Part shown: piece by piece, positions 10,908 through 20,932 of the stretch
Position numbering within the stretch: position 1 is the first letter of the stretch
Layout: each line of letters begins with the position of its first letter
Assembly: GCA_039519185.1 (NCBI GenBank)
Contig: CM076849.1
Span: forward strand, 71,729,784-71,793,783
DNA: 64,000 bases
From: Astragalus membranaceus
Taxonomy: Eukaryota > Streptophyta > Magnoliopsida > Fabales > Fabaceae
Direction of reading: 5' to 3'
Notes under the pieces: model-generated
Database searches by the model: none
Seen by the model: the letters and a program-made list of their open reading frames with translations, nothing else
What the model was told of the DNA's origin: nothing
Program-made: the position numbers and the translations under genes

Positions 10908-11013
10908 GGTAGTGGGAGGTGTGTTTAACTTGCACTTATGCCTCAGGTGCAAGGTTCGATTCCCACGGAAGGCAAAAATTCTACAAGAGGGGTAGAGAAG
11001 ACCTCAATTTTGG
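10908..11013 (+). mobile_element. tRNA-related SINE fragment, inverted partner of 6607-6731
   Basis: About 98 bp, from ATTGGTAGTGGGAGG through GGTTCGATTCC to GAGGGGTAGAGAAGACC, repeat the fragment at 6607 in the opposite orientation. The last ten bases also fit codons of the copia gag (the reverse complement encodes EVFS). The 5' head with the A box is truncated here. Confidence 0.55.
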
Positions 11014-11055
11014 AGATGTCAGGAAAAGGCTTCGCGTAGGTTACTGGGACAGCAG
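11001..11055 (-). pseudogene. Copia gag N-terminal piece, left of the Athila insertion
   Basis: On the minus strand these bases encode VTYAKPFPDISKIEVFS, the conserved start of the gag of this copia family. The frame continues exactly from the piece at 18059-18133 once the Athila insert and one copy of its 5-bp target repeat are removed in silico. Downstream it is broken by the SINE-containing insert. Confidence 0.8.
11051..11055. repeat. Target-site duplication AGCAG, left copy
   Basis: AGCAG directly precedes the LTR terminus TGTTGACTC at 11056. The same five bases follow the other terminus at 18059-18063. The copia gag frame closes cleanly across the pair, which supports a genuine duplication. 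Confidence 0.85.
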
Positions 11056-12265
11056 TGTTGACTCTCAATCATATGATGTAAGTTATGCATTTTTAGGACC
11101 AATTGTGCAGGTTTTTCATTGTATCACAGTCATTATCTGGGGTTTTAGTCTAGTTTTAGATAATTGTAGTAGGAAGTTCATTTGTAAGTAATTCCTTCAC
11201 TTTTGGAGCTAAATTGGACTTGAAGACCTCTACTTGGTTGTGGCATCATTCGGCGAACCAGACACTTGCCCGGAAATGCAGCAAATTGGAGGGATTTGAT
11301 TTCTGTTTAATATCGCATCGCGACCAGGAGGGTTCGCGACGCGACCAGGAGGAATTTTTACAAAGCCAGATGTTTCTGTCATATGTCGTGACGCGACTGG
11401 CACGTATCGCGTCGCGATGGTGAGCAAAAATTAGGGTTTTTAAAGCAGTGTCAGCGTTTTTCAGAGGGACTTCGTCTGGGGAACAGAACGACACTTTGGG
11501 CTAGCTGGAGGGTGCGATTTTGGGGCCTTCTCACCACTTGGGAACCAGGGATTGAAGGTTCTGGTGTCTTCCTTTATGTTTGTTTTCTATTTTATGTTGG
11601 TTTCTACTCTTAGGATGGATTGTAACTAAATTGCTTAGATTAGGGAGAGATGAATCTCCCAACCCTATCATGTGAACCATTGTTCTAATCAATTCAGTTG
11701 TTATTCGATTTACTTTGTCTAAATACCTATGCTCTTAATGCTTTTCAATTACATATGATAATTGTGATGATCCAGGCTAGTGATTGCATAGGAATATGAA
11801 TTAGTAGCTGGAAATTGGGTAGTTAGATCATCTGCTAGTAATCAGCATAGGGATATGTGATGGCTTAGGTGAATTCGTGTAAAATTCTCGATCTTAATGC
11901 ATTACCCTTTGGCATGTCTCGCCTAAGGAATTAGGGTCACTCTTAGGGTAATAGGGGTCTTGAGGCAAGGAATTGCCCTTGACCTTAATTAGTGAATTGA
12001 ATCTAGAAATTGAATAATTAACTTGAATTGGCTAAGGTTCATGTGATAGGCGATGAGAGAGGATTCGATCCCTAGTCGTTTTTCTCGTATTCTTAAATCA
12101 CGTTTTGTGTACCGTTACTGTTACTCAAATTACCAAACCTTTACAATCTAAGAATTGGCAACTTTGCTATTGTTTTCAACGCGCAATCCCTGTGGAATTG
12201 ACCGGTTACTTACCGTATTTTATTACTTGCGACGACAATTGGTACACTTGCCAAAAGTCTTAACA
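11056..12265 (+). repeat. Athila-like LTR in reversed orientation
   Basis: This 1210-bp LTR reads TGTTGACTCTC..AGTCTTAACA on the plus strand and is a near-identical inverted copy of 16848-18058. The match extends seven bases past the LTR end (AGTTTTT, 12266-12272), which is the spacer between LTR and primer site in the right-hand copy plus the first primer-site base. It then switches to CAACCCCAAAC, the 3' end of the internal region. Confidence 0.9.
11318..11420. repeat. GC-rich palindromic cassettes (TCGCGACGCGA type) in the Athila LTR
   Basis: ATCGCATCGCGACC, TTCGCGACGCGACC and later TCGTGACGCGAC and ATCGCGTCGCGATGG are arranged as inverted pairs. A diverged copy lies in the other LTR at 17697-17800. 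The core is the same class as the cassette at 1533 in the gypsy LTR L1. Confidence 0.8.
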
Positions 12266-12272
12266 AGTTTTT

Positions 12273-14192
12273 CAACCCCAAACTTAAACTTTTGCTTGTC
12301 CTCAAGCAAACATTCAATTCAGACTGTGGCTATTTTTTTCTATTTAGCTGTTACATATAATACATCAACCTTAAACACATCAGCACATCAACTATCATCA
12401 TCAACCTAATACAGTGGCAGGACAACTGAATTGGAAATACCGAATCATAAGCAGGCAGCATTCTCAAGTTTTCTTTGTACACACATCTCACCAGTGTTTC
12501 ACTCTTGAGGTGTTTCGGGTATTCACTCAATTCACAGTACCTGCATCGTCGTTTCATAGGCTTGACAGAGTTCTATATCAGTCTATACAAATGAAATGCA
12601 TACACACATTTGGAGGACTTTAAGGGTTATAGCGGGGCTTAGGTAAGGGTGGATAAATTTGGATAAGTAGGTTGCACTTCGAGTTAGACCTACCTCTCTT
12701 TTTGTTATTTTCACTCAATTTACTTGTCACCCATTTTCCCAAAGCATTCAACAAAACAAGAGAAGGATTTTATTTATTTATTATTTTTTTTTTTGATATA
12801 TATATATATATTTTTTTTCTTTTCCTGTTCCTTCTCTTGTATACCACCCTAAACTTATAATGTTGCTATTCCATGAGCAACCCCAAACTTAAAGATTTCC
12901 CCACTCTCACAGCTTTTGTTACCTAACTCCAAGTTAAAAATTAACTAGGCTATGATAACTTGAGAAACAGCATACAATTTTGAACAATAGGCTCAGAGGG
13001 GCTAGCAGAGGGTAAACATTAGTTAGGTGCGGTTTGAAAGGCTCAGGGGTGCCAAAAGAAATGCCTCAGTGTGTATGAAAATCAAATGCAGAAACAATTA
13101 AGCACAATGTCAAGTTCTGCAGACTAGTGCAGGCAAGGAATACACACAATATATATAAGAACGTGTTTAGGCTCAAACCTCACAGTTGGGATCGTAGAGA
13201 TAGAACTTGAGAGATGCTGCTCACAGATGATAAAGAACTTCTGCAACGTTTGTCATGACCCCTGCTATTATTTGATGATAAAACTTGACGTGCGAGTGTC
13301 AAAAGGAAAAATGCAAACATGCGACCCCAAATGCCACACATCATCACCATTGAAGCTGCTTTAACAAAACAAAAACACAATATAGGGCAGTGGTGCCTCA
13401 ATATCACAGAGTAAGTTATAATAATAAGTACAGACCAAAGTGCGAAATAGAGTCAAAATCGTGACAAATACAACCAAAAGTGCAAAATAAAATGTCTGAA
13501 TAAAAACAAGAAAATTATAAATGAGCCTCCTGCTCAAGGAAATGAAATGTGCTCCTCCCAAATCATCTAAAACTAAAGAAGAAAATTGAAACTTAAAGAT
13601 GGAGATGGAGGACAATCGTTACCTGGAGATGTTGGTGGTGAGGAGTTCGCGCAAGGTAGCAAGAATTCACAACCAAATGCGAGCAAAAATCGTAATGGGG
13701 AGGGGAATTCGTAGTGTGCACAAGAGGGGGAAAATAGAGAATTTGAAAAATTATTTGTTTTTGTGTTCGGACTGCCCAGTTTTATGCTAAAAAGGCTCGT
13801 ATCGCAACGCGAACCCTCCTTGTCGCGTCGCGAAAGAAAACAGAACCGTTTCCAATTTAAAAAAATTTGAAGCATCGCGACGCGGCCCGTGTGCTTCGCG
13901 TCGCGAGATTACACAGAAACCGTTTTCTTGAAAAATTTTCAATCTATCGCGACGCGACATCACTGGTTCGCGGCGCGAAATAAACCAGAAACATTTTTTC
14001 TTTGAAATTACTTCCCTTTCGCGACACGAACATGACCGAACACAAAAATTTTCTTCTCATGCCTAAGACTAACAGCAAAATAAAGTGAATTAAAGACTTA
14101 AATTGAAATTGAATTAAATACTTGGTACCTCAGTGGGTTGCCTCCCACTCAGCGCTTCTTTAACGTCACTAGCTTGAAGGTTTGAAGATGGA
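12273..14192 (-). other. Athila-like 3' internal region, non-coding
   Basis: On the minus strand it starts after the gag-protease stop with GTGGGAGGCAACCCACT, a phrase commonly seen in Athila/Tat elements, and ends with GAGGACAAGCAAAAGTTTAAG and TTTGGGGTTG. The polymerase genes expected here are absent. A T-rich and (TA)n stretch is at 12775-12830 and cassette repeats are at 13795-14035. No frame longer than about 100 codons is convincing. Confidence 0.7.
13795..14035. repeat. Three tandem GC-palindrome cassettes in the Athila interior
   Basis: The pattern GCAACGCGAACC or ATCGCGACGCG, then a short spacer, then TCGCGTCGCGA or TTCGCGGCGCGA, then (A)CAGAAACCGTTT, occurs three times with a period of about 65-75 bp. 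The fourth arm (TTTCGCGACACGAAC) is single. Each cassette can fold into a GC-rich stem. Confidence 0.8.
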
Positions 14193-16517
14193 TCAATTTG
14201 GCTCAGGTGCTTTTGGCTTCTTCATTGCCCCATTCACAGCTCCTTCAGAACCTTCTCCATTGAATTTCCAGCTGGGCTCACCCACCACTTCCTTTAGATC
14301 CACCCACTTGCTTGGTGATTTTTCCGGTGGCGAGTGGATGTGTATTTTGTCTTTGGCTTTGGAATCCGGTGCCTCAACACTATAGCACCCTCCCTTTTTC
14401 TCATCCTTCTTTGCTGACTTGATCACCCTTAGGATTTCCTCTTTTTCTTGCACCCTCAGTTTCACAGTCCCATCTGCCACATCTATGATAGCTCTACTGG
14501 TGGCTAGGAAAGGTCTTCCCAAGATGAAGGGGATGTAATTTTCCCCATCCATTGAACTCTTGACCTCAGTGTCACCATCCAAACGCAGAATCACAAAATC
14601 TACCGGGAAGAGGAATTTTCCCACCTTTACTAAGACATCCTCCACAATACCATAAGGATGCCTTATTGACCTATCAGCCAGTTGCAGGGTCATGTGAGTT
14701 GATTTGACTTCACCTCCCCCAAGCTTTCTCCACATTCCCAAGGGCATTAGGTTTATGCTTGCCCCCAAGTCACAGAGGGCCTTATCTATAGTAACATCAC
14801 CAATTGCACAGGGAATGGTGAAGCTTCCTGGATCCTTCAGCTTAGGGGGAATTTTGTTTTGAATGATAGCATTGCACTCCTCTGTTAACGCTACCGTTTC
14901 ATTCCCCTTTAACTTTTTCTTTTTGGTCAATAACTGTTTCATGAACTTCGCATAGACCGACATCTTTTCCAGGGCTTCAGCAAAAGGTATATTGATCTGG
15001 AGGCTTCTGAACACCTCCATAAACTTAGAGAACTGCTCATCCTCCTGATTTTTCTTGCTTACCTGGGAATAGGGCAGTCTCATGTATGATGGGGTTTCTT
15101 TGGGTTCCACCTGAGGGTTGTCCTTCCCCGCTCCCTCACTCTTTTCATTTGCTTCCTCACTAAGCACTTTTTCTTTCTTTTTCTTTTTTCGGGGCTCGGT
15201 TACTTCAGACGGTTCCAACTCCCTACCACTTCTCAGATAGATGGCATTGCAATTCTCCTTCCTCGGGTTATCCACAGTGTTGGCAGGAAAGCCACTTTTG
15301 GATGTATCCGCAAGTTGCTTCGATAACTGACCAATCTGTACCTCCAAATTTTTCATTGACGCTTCATGGTTTTTCTCCATGTTTTTCATTACCTTCTCTT
15401 GAGCTTGGAAGGTATTTTAGGTCATCTGCATGAACTGTGTCAATGCATCCTCTAACCGAGAAGGTGGTTTCTGTTGTTGATTGGCAGGTGCCTGAGACTG
15501 TTGTTGGTTGGAACTTGTGCCTTCATTATTATTCTTCCAAGAAAAGTTGGGATGATTCTTCCACCCTGGATTGTAGGTGTTAGAAAATGGATTCCCGCCT
15601 TGTCTTTGGAAGTTTCCCATATAGTTGGCCTGTTCCAATGCTTCTCCATAAGCTGCACAATCACCTTTGTGGGACTCCCTACCACAATAATTGCACCCGC
15701 CTGCTTGCACTGCTTGTACTGTTGCTGGAGCTTTGGAACCTACTTCACATGCTGCCGCTAATTGCTTAGTGAGAGCCTCGATTTGCATGGACATTAGTTT
15801 CTGTTGGGCTAACACCGCGCTGTTTGAATCAAGCTCCAATACACCTTTCTTTCCTACAGCCCCCCTATCATTTTGGATCCTGTACTCATTGGAAGCCATG
15901 TCTTCAACCAACAGTTTGGCTTCTTCCCACGTCTTGGTACCTAGGGATCCTCCCGCTGAGGCGTCCAACATCATTCTTGTTTGTGGTCTCAGCCCATGGC
16001 AAAAAGTTTGTAACTGTAGGAAATCTTCTATGCCATGGCCGAGACACTTCTTGAGTAGTAGCTTGAATCGTTCCCAAGAATCATACAACGATTCGGACTC
16101 TCCCTGTGTGAAATTGGAGATATCAGCTCTTTTCCTTATGAACTTGGAGATTGGGAAGAATCTCTCCAAGAACTTGTTCTCGAGGTCATTTCAAGTGTTG
16201 ATTGTCCCTGGGAGAGTGTTCAGCCAATCCTTGGCCCTCCCTGTGAGAGTGAAAGGGAACAGCCGGACCTTCTTTGCACTATCGGTTACTCCCTCAGGGT
16301 GTGTAGTCCCACATATCTCGTAGAATTGGAACAAGTGCTGAATAGGGTCTTCGGCATCCGACCCAGAGAATTGCTCTGATTTCAGGGCCGTGAGCACAGA
16401 GGATTTGATATCAAACTGGGCCACGCCCACTGGTTGAAATGCTAAAGCTTGGGCACCTTGATTTCTTCGCCCGAAGTCACCTAGAGTACGTCGTGGTGGA
16501 GGTGGAGGATCAGCCAT
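14193..16517 (-). pseudogene. Athila-like gag-protease, two nonsense codons
   Basis: One continuous frame of 774 codons starts at ATG 16517 (MADPPPPPRR). It contains the gag core (DPIQHLFQFYEICGTT, RLFPFTLTGRAKDWL, ESLYDSWERFKLLLKKC), a zinc-knuckle-like CNYCGRESHKGDC near residue 275 (last spacing one residue short), and the aspartic protease ALCDLGASINLMP near residue 585 with ILGRPFLATSRAIIDV. Only two codons break it: TGA at 16191-16193 where Trp is expected (codon 109), and TAA at 15417-15419 where Gln is expected (codon 367). Both can arise by single C-to-T changes. The natural stop follows KAPEPN. Confidence 0.9.
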
Positions 16518-16824
16518 TTCTTCCTCTTCACTCGAAAAATCTTTCGGTACCGAGGTAGAAGTTGATTATACCTGTGACAATTCCCTTGCTTGCTGCTTGG
16601 CAAGCTTAGCCTTTCTTCGATTTGTCTTTGCTAGTTTTTCAATTTCCGGGTCAAACAAGAGTTCTTGTGGACTCTTGCTCCGCATGCACAACTCTCTGAA
16701 ACACTAAAGCAAACGTCAACAAGTTCAAGAAACCAACAAGTAGCAAGATTAAGTAACTAAAAACAAACAAAAACAAAAAATCTAGAATCAACTCGTTTGC
16801 CTTGTCGACAACAAAGTCAACAAT

Positions 16825-16841
16825 CCCCGGCAACGGCGCCA
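16825..16841 (-). promoter_or_regulatory. Primer-binding site, tRNA-Asp type
   Basis: The minus strand reads TGGCGCCGTTGCCGGGG six bases after the LTR end TTAACA. This matches the 3' end of plant tRNA-Asp (recalled, not searched) and is the usual Athila/Tat primer site. It fixes 16848-18058 as the true 5' LTR. Confidence 0.88.
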
Positions 16842-16847
16842 AAAACT

Positions 16848-18058
16848 TGTTAAGACTTTTGGCAAGTGTACCAATTATCGTCGCAAGTAATAAAATACGG
16901 TAAGTAACCGGTCGATTCCACAGGGATTGCGCGTTGAAAACAATAGCAAAGTTGCCCATTCTTAGATTGTAAAGGTTTTGGTAATTTGAGTAACAGCAAC
17001 GGTACACAAAACGTGATTTAAGAATACGAGAAAAACGACTAGGGATCGAATCCTCTCTCATCGCCTATCACATGAACCTTAGCCAATTCAAGTTAATTAT
17101 TCAATTTCTAGATTCAATTCACTAATTAAGGTCAAGGGCAATTCCTTGCCTCAAGACCCCTATTACCCTAAGAGTGACCCTAATTCCTTAGGCGAGACAT
17201 GCCAAAGGGTAATGCATTAAGATCGAGAATTTTACACGAATTCACCTAAGCCATCACATATCCCTATGCTGATTACTAGCAGAAGATCTAACTACCCAAT
17301 TTCCAGCTACTAATTCATATTCCTATGCAATCACTAGCCTGGATCATCACAATTATCATATGTAATTGAAAAGCATTAAGAGCATAGGTATTTAGACAAA
17401 GTAAATCGAATAACAACTGAACTGATTAGAACAATGGTTCACATGATAGGGTTGGGAGATTCATCTCTCCCTAATCTAAGGAATTTAGTTACAATCCATC
17501 CTAAGAGTAGAAACCAACATAAAATAGAAAACAAACATAAAGGAAGACATCAGAACCTTCAATCCCTTGCTCCCAAGTGGTGAGAAGGCCCCAAAATCGC
17601 ACCCTCCAGCTGCTCCAAAGTGTCGTTCTGTTCCCCAGACGAAGTCCCTCTGAAAAACGCTGACACTGCTTTAAAGACCCTAATTTTCGCTCACCATCGC
17701 GACGCGATACGTTCCAGTCGCGTCACGACATATGACAGAAACATCTGGCTTTGTAAAAATTCCTCCTGGCCGCGTCGCAAACCCTCCTGGTCGCGATGCG
17801 ATATTAAACAGAAATCAAATCCCTCCAATTTGCTGCATTTCCAGGCAAGTGTCTGGTTCGCCGAATGATGCCACAACCAAGTAGAGGTCTTCAAGTCCAA
17901 TTTAGCTCCAAAAGTGAAGGAATTACTTACAAATGAACTTCCTACTACAATTATCTAAAACTATACTAAATCCCCAGATAATGACTGTGATACAATGAAA
18001 AACCTGCACAATTGGTCCTAAAAATGCATAACTTACATCATATGATTGAGAGTCAACA
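16848..18058 (-). repeat. Athila-like 5' LTR
   Basis: The 1211-bp LTR reads TGTTGACTC..TTAACA on the minus strand and is directly followed by spacer and primer site. It carries the cassette repeats at 17697-17800 and is a near-identical inverted copy of 11056-12265. Confidence 0.9.
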
Positions 18059-18063
18059 AGCAG
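18059..18063. repeat. Target-site duplication AGCAG, right copy
   Basis: AGCAG directly follows the terminus GAGTCAACA and matches 11051-11055. Confidence 0.85.
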
Positions 18064-18133
18064 CAGGAACAATAAAAGTGCTATTGTTATTGATGGTAGC
18101 ACTGGTATCATTGTCGATGGTTGCGTCAGCCAT
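18059..18133 (-). pseudogene. Copia gag start
   Basis: ATG at 18133-18131 opens MADATIDNDTSATINN and runs to IVPAA at the Athila insertion. The same frame then continues at 11055 into PFPDISKIEVFS. The start is supported by the conserved position of this motif about 30-40 residues into the gag of this copia family. Sequence upstream (18134-18344) is leader with several GTCGAA repeats. Confidence 0.75.
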
Positions 18134-18344
18134 AGATAAATTCTTCAGATTGTTGTCGAAAATTTCAGATATGGCTGTAGTCGAATTTGTGACTGCAGTC
18201 GAATTTCTGTAGTCGAATGGCAGTAGTCAAATTCGACTGAGGCTGTGGAGTGGGAAGGGCTGCTGCTAACCAAAAGTGCAGAAACAGAAGCTATCGAAGT
18301 CGAACTAGCTGCTGTCGAATTGCACTGATGGTGTCGAAAATAAA
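18134..18344 (-). other. Copia untranslated leader
   Basis: This stretch holds repeated TTCGAC/GTCGAA motifs (at least eight) and no credible frame. A weak tRNA-Met-like primer site (ACCATCAGTGC, minus strand, about 18322-18332) follows TTCGACA, but it is too diverged to be sure. Confidence 0.4.
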
Positions 18345-19035
18345 CCTGCAAACACAGAAATGTTAGATAAACAACCGGAGGCGTCTTGCGACTGCCCTGA
18401 AGAATTTATCCGCCTCTACAGCGCAAATTCCCCGAGGTACAACCGGGTCTTCTCAATCGTAGTAGCGAAGGAGATATCAGAACTAGCTTGATAAACAATC
18501 GCAGTAGCGAAGGAGGCATTAAAACCAGTCAAAGGGCGTTTTAGAAATCAATTGTAATCAAGCCGGTTTAATTTTGCAGTTACGGAATAAATTGGTTTGA
18601 ATGAAAATAGCTGTTGGAAGAAAATGACAGTTACAAAATAAAGGGAATTAACTTTCAGTTTTTCGACTTGAACTATCCGTTACAAATTATTTCGTAAAAC
18701 AGGTCGACCCACTTTCAGTTTTCGACCTGATTGTTTTGCCAATCAATTCGACCAACTTTCAGTTTTTGACCTGAACTTTTACGGAGGCTGATAAAAGTAA
18801 TATTTTATTTAATAAAATTAGCACAAAGTCGCGCAGGGGGGGAATCGAAAGATTCGCACTGAACCAAGCCATGTTGGTTCCTACTTGTGCGCGCGAGGGA
18901 GTCCATTCTAGTTGCTTGTTTACTAGCTCTCATTAAGCTTTAGTATATGAAGACTTTGGTGAATCCAAAGTCAAGCAATGTGGAACTTCTCACTTTTGAA
19001 ATATCTTTTTATTTTCAATAAAATACAACAATCCC
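18345..19035 (-). repeat. Copia 5' LTR (edges uncertain)
   Basis: On the minus strand the sequence from about TGTTGTATTTTATTG to the leader is AT-rich and ends before gag, as a 5' LTR should. A 13-bp inverted pair, ACTTTTGAAATAT and ATATTTCAAAAGT, brackets its outer edge together with a GTGGGGGATTG motif. It contains three phrases of ACTTTCAGTTTTCGACC type (18650-18780). The part from 18378 on is duplicated at 44667. Confidence 0.55.
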
Positions 19036-19361
19036 CCACATATTTCAAAAGTTGAAAAAATAAATTTATAAAAGAGGTTTTCAGGGTTGACACTCCGACG
19101 CCCAAGTCAAGGGGGAAATAGTCAAAGCAGAGAATATGAGATGGGATAGAATGTGTACCTTTCTGCGAGGGGTTGACGCTTATTTAAGAGTTCGGTGCTG
19201 CTCCCTAGCCGTTGGATCATGCGACTTGATATCAGCCGATGAGGCGCCCCAAGCTCGCTCTAGGCGCGCCCATACTGTCTGCTACAGTGCACTGGATTGG
19301 GTTGGACTATTTCCGTGGATTGGGCCCTCGGCTCAGTCCAGAACACACACACACACACACC

Positions 19362-19444
<83 letters not shown>

Positions 19445-20091
19445 ACTACGAATTGCTGATTGATATGATCGATATGATTTTTTTTTCAATAAGCATTGCT
19501 GATTGATATGCAATTTTACAATCGAAAAGTACACACATATGAATAGATTGAAGTGGTATATATCTTCGTACCAAAACTTTGACCACATAAATTATAGTGA
19601 TTTAATTACTTATTATAAGATAACATGAGTGACTACAGTACTAACCGGCAATCTTGATTTTTTTTTAAATTGAGATTCAAGTAATTACTTTCAACTCAGA
19701 TTTGTTAGGTTGAATGGTTTTAGGTTTATAAAGTCTAAACATGGGTTGGTTAATATTATCTTGCAAAAAGCAAACTTGAGTTGGTTTTAGGTTTAATGTT
19801 CTTGGGGAACTTGACTTTTGTCACAGTACTGTATAATGGTCGTACGAAAATATATCCACCTGATGCACCAAAGTATAAAAAGCTTTTTCTTTCTTAGAAA
19901 GCATCGTCAATCGCCAAATTAGGTTTATATGAGCATTGTAAAGATATTAGTTCCATCCATCCATCTCATCCAAGAGAATGGTACTTATGCAAGTAGAGAT
20001 TTGATGGTTTCGAATGAAAAATGATGATAGGTTTGCAATTGGATATTCTGGATAAGTTTAATTAATATTGTCTTCAATTTAAGTTAAGGTA
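19036..20091. other. Host segment left of the HSP90 pseudogene, non-coding
   Basis: Apart from the dinucleotide repeat at 19342-19441 I see no gene. A frame of 107 codons across the repeat encodes only Tyr-Ile repeats and is an artefact. The whole stretch is repeated in copy B at 45325-46374. Confidence 0.7.
19342..19441. repeat. Compound (AC)n(AT)n microsatellite
   Basis: About ten AC units are followed by about 39 AT units. Copy B (45631-45724) has about eight AC units and about 38 AT units, so the two copies differ in length. Confidence 0.95.
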
Positions 20092-20551
20092 GAGCATTTG
20101 GCTGATAAGCACTTCTCTGTTGAGGGTCAGTTGGAGTTCAAGGCTGTCCTCTTTGTCCCCAAGAGGGCACCTTTTGATCTCTTTGACACTAAGAAGAAGC
20201 CTAACAATATCAAATTGTATGTCCGTCGTGTCTTCATCATGGACAACTGTGAGGAGTTGATCCGTGAATATCTTAGCTTCGCTAAGGGTATTGTGGATTC
20301 TGAGGATCTTCCACTCAACATGCATTTCAAGCGAAATGCTTCAACAGAACAAGATCCTGAAGGTTATCAGGAAGAACTTGGTTAAGAAGTGCATTGAGCT
20401 TCTCTTTGAGATTGCTGGGAACAAGGATTCACAGAATGTTGAAACTTGGACTGAGCATTGATGAATATGCTGGAGAAGAAGATGCTAACATGCCTCCACT
20501 TTAGGAAGCTGACGCAGAAGCCGACGGTAGCAAGATGGAGGAAGTTGATTA
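20092..20551 (+). pseudogene. HSP90 pseudogene, copy A
   Basis: The frame encodes the end of the HSP90 middle domain: KHFSVEGQLEFKAVLFVPKR, APFDLFDTKKKPNNIKLYVR and FIMDNCEELIREYL. A frameshift after DLPLN moves to MLQQNKILKVIRKNLVKKC. Then most of the C-terminal dimerisation domain is missing, and after EIAGNKDSQN it jumps to the extreme tail (GLSIDEYAGEEDANMPPL, stop, EADAEADGSKMEEVD). The MEEVD end is the TPR-binding signature of cytosolic HSP90. With a frameshift, an internal stop and the deletion it cannot be functional. Exons joined without introns suggest a retrocopy, but the captured part is short. Confidence 0.93.
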
Positions 20552-20932
20552 AATCTGACGTTATTGCCATTTAGAAAGGTGTGAGATTGAGGAACATCCT
20601 TTTACTATGTTTTTTGTGTTTAAATTTTGGATGTTGACAATTTAGGTTTAATTTCATGGGCCTGTTTGTGTAACTATTTTACTATCGTGAAAATATAAAG
20701 TTACTGGTAGAATGATTTATTTTCCTTAAAATTTTTACATTTTGCCGGAGTAAAATTTTTTAGGTAAATTGCGGAATATTTTTTTTTTTGCTTTTTTTGG
20801 TATATTCACAATCATCTTGTTGTGAATAAATTTGGTAAAATAAAATAGAGCCGGTTGGAAAAATAAAAGAGACTCCAGGGCGAGTTGGCCTTCAAATATA
20901 GGGAAAGTCTTGACTTTTTGACATTCCTCCAT
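20552..20932 (+). other. HSP90-derived 3' flank and AT-rich spacer
   Basis: The first 120 bp after the MEEVD stop look like a 3' untranslated region (TTTTTTGTGTTTAAATTTTGG). The rest is AT-rich without a gene. It is duplicated in copy B only. Confidence 0.5.

Larger units (their letters stand above)
11056..18058 (-). mobile_element. Athila-like Ty3/gypsy element with inverted LTRs
   Basis: The element is 7.0 kb. It has a 5' LTR (16848-18058, minus), a tRNA-Asp primer site (16825-16841), a gag-protease frame (16517-14193) and a 3' non-coding part (14192-12273). The second LTR (11056-12265) is in the plus orientation, opposite to what an LTR element should have. Both outer termini are therefore the LTR 5' end (TGTTGACTC). 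No reverse transcriptase, RNase H or integrase is present, so it depended on another element for movement. It is inserted in copia gag with the AGCAG duplication. Confidence 0.85.
3920..19035 (-). mobile_element. Nested, 3'-truncated Ty1/copia retrotransposon
   Basis: One copia element on the minus strand can be followed in order: LTR (about 18345-19035), leader, gag start (ATG at 18131-18133), gag continuation at 11055-11001, gag at 6568-6102, zinc knuckle and protease at 5911-5396, integrase at 5302-4616, and the start of reverse transcriptase down to 3920. It is interrupted by the Athila element 11056-18058 and by the insert at about 6569-11000. RNase H and the 3' LTR are lost at the junction with LTR L1. 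The domain order gag-PR-INT-RT is diagnostic of Ty1/copia. The LTR edges are uncertain because no clean tRNA-Met primer site remains. Confidence 0.75.

Noticed and set aside
11056..18058. Foldback or Mutator-like DNA transposon with long terminal inverted repeats
   Set aside because: The arms are true LTRs: TG..CA ends, primer site directly after the right one, gag-protease inside, 5-bp rather than 9-bp target repeat.
19136..19588. Frames of about 65-107 codons over the AT repeat, on both strands (also at 45425-45871)
   Set aside because: They encode only alternating Tyr-Ile over a dinucleotide repeat. Length differs between copies and there is no conserved flank.
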